A stretch of 64,000 nucleotides of DNA. It comes from Salvator merianae (taxonomy: Eukaryota > Chordata > Lepidosauria > Squamata > Teiidae). Under the pieces are notes generated by a model, which was not told the origin of the DNA, searched no databases, and was given only the letters and a program-made list of their open reading frames with translations. Below are positions 63,773 to 64,000 of this stretch, piece after piece; positions within the stretch are counted from its first letter, which is position 1, and every line of letters begins with the position of its first letter. The stretch is taken from positions 6,576,119 to 6,640,118 of the forward strand of contig QVOM02000021.1 of assembly GCA_003586115.2 (NCBI GenBank), in the 5' to 3' direction. Made by a program: the position numbers and the translations under genes.

Positions 63773-64000
63773 AAGAAAGCAGTCCATTAAGCAGCAGCAA
63801 TCAAATTAGAAAAAAAACAAGGGTTCATAGAAACTTCACATAATAATATTAGATAAGACAGGAAAAATAACAGTGACTGAAAAGCAAAATCTGGCACAAT
63901 GAAAGAAAGATGAATACAGCTATCTAGGATGACAAAACTCTGGATGGGGACAGTTTGTTTCCCGTATAAGGTTAATGTTCTGTTCCTATAGATAGTAGAA
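63773..64000. other. Window end, no feature seen
   Basis: A-rich sequence with no recognised gene or repeat. Confidence 0.4.

Overview
This window is vertebrate nuclear DNA, most likely from a squamate reptile, probably a lizard. Three kinds of evidence point there: a Bov-B (RTE) LINE on the minus strand (30308-32695), tRNA-derived SINEs of the Sauria type (for example 25627-25852 and 34112-34281), and a heavy mix of CR1, L2 and L1 remnants with very many small DNA transposons. Bov-B together with Sauria-type SINEs argues against bird, crocodile or mammal. The species cannot be read from the sequence.

Only one host gene was recognised: CRHBP, the corticotropin-releasing-hormone-binding protein, on the plus strand from a TATA box at 24201 to a poly(A) signal near 45573. 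Seven coding exons (24325-24417, 24707-24803, 27889-28046, 34821-35031, 37010-37158, 41521-41638, 44923-45080) join in frame through GT-AG introns into a 327-residue secreted protein. It keeps all ten cysteines of the family. The promoter and first two exons lie in a CpG-rich block at about 23.9-25.1 kb.

Everything else is intergenic or intronic and largely repetitive. Upstream (1-24 kb): LINE fragments, two elements with 10-bp target duplications (550-1454 and 5236-6407), a near-perfect 958-bp tandem duplication (3045-4959), two copies of a roughly 1.2-kb DNA element, two multi-hairpin elements and L2/CR1 pieces. Introns: SINEs, Bov-B, CR1 and more multi-hairpin elements. Downstream (45.6-64 kb): SINE, L2 and CR1 remnants, two head-to-tail copies of the 1.2-kb element, and a short L1-like element carrying only an ORF1 remnant, with a 16-bp target duplication. 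No exon of the usual tetrapod neighbours (S100Z upstream, AGGF1 downstream) was recognised.

The most unusual content is a set of small DNA transposons built from several hairpins. Copies differ in stem sequence, but the stems still pair because changes in one arm are matched in the other.
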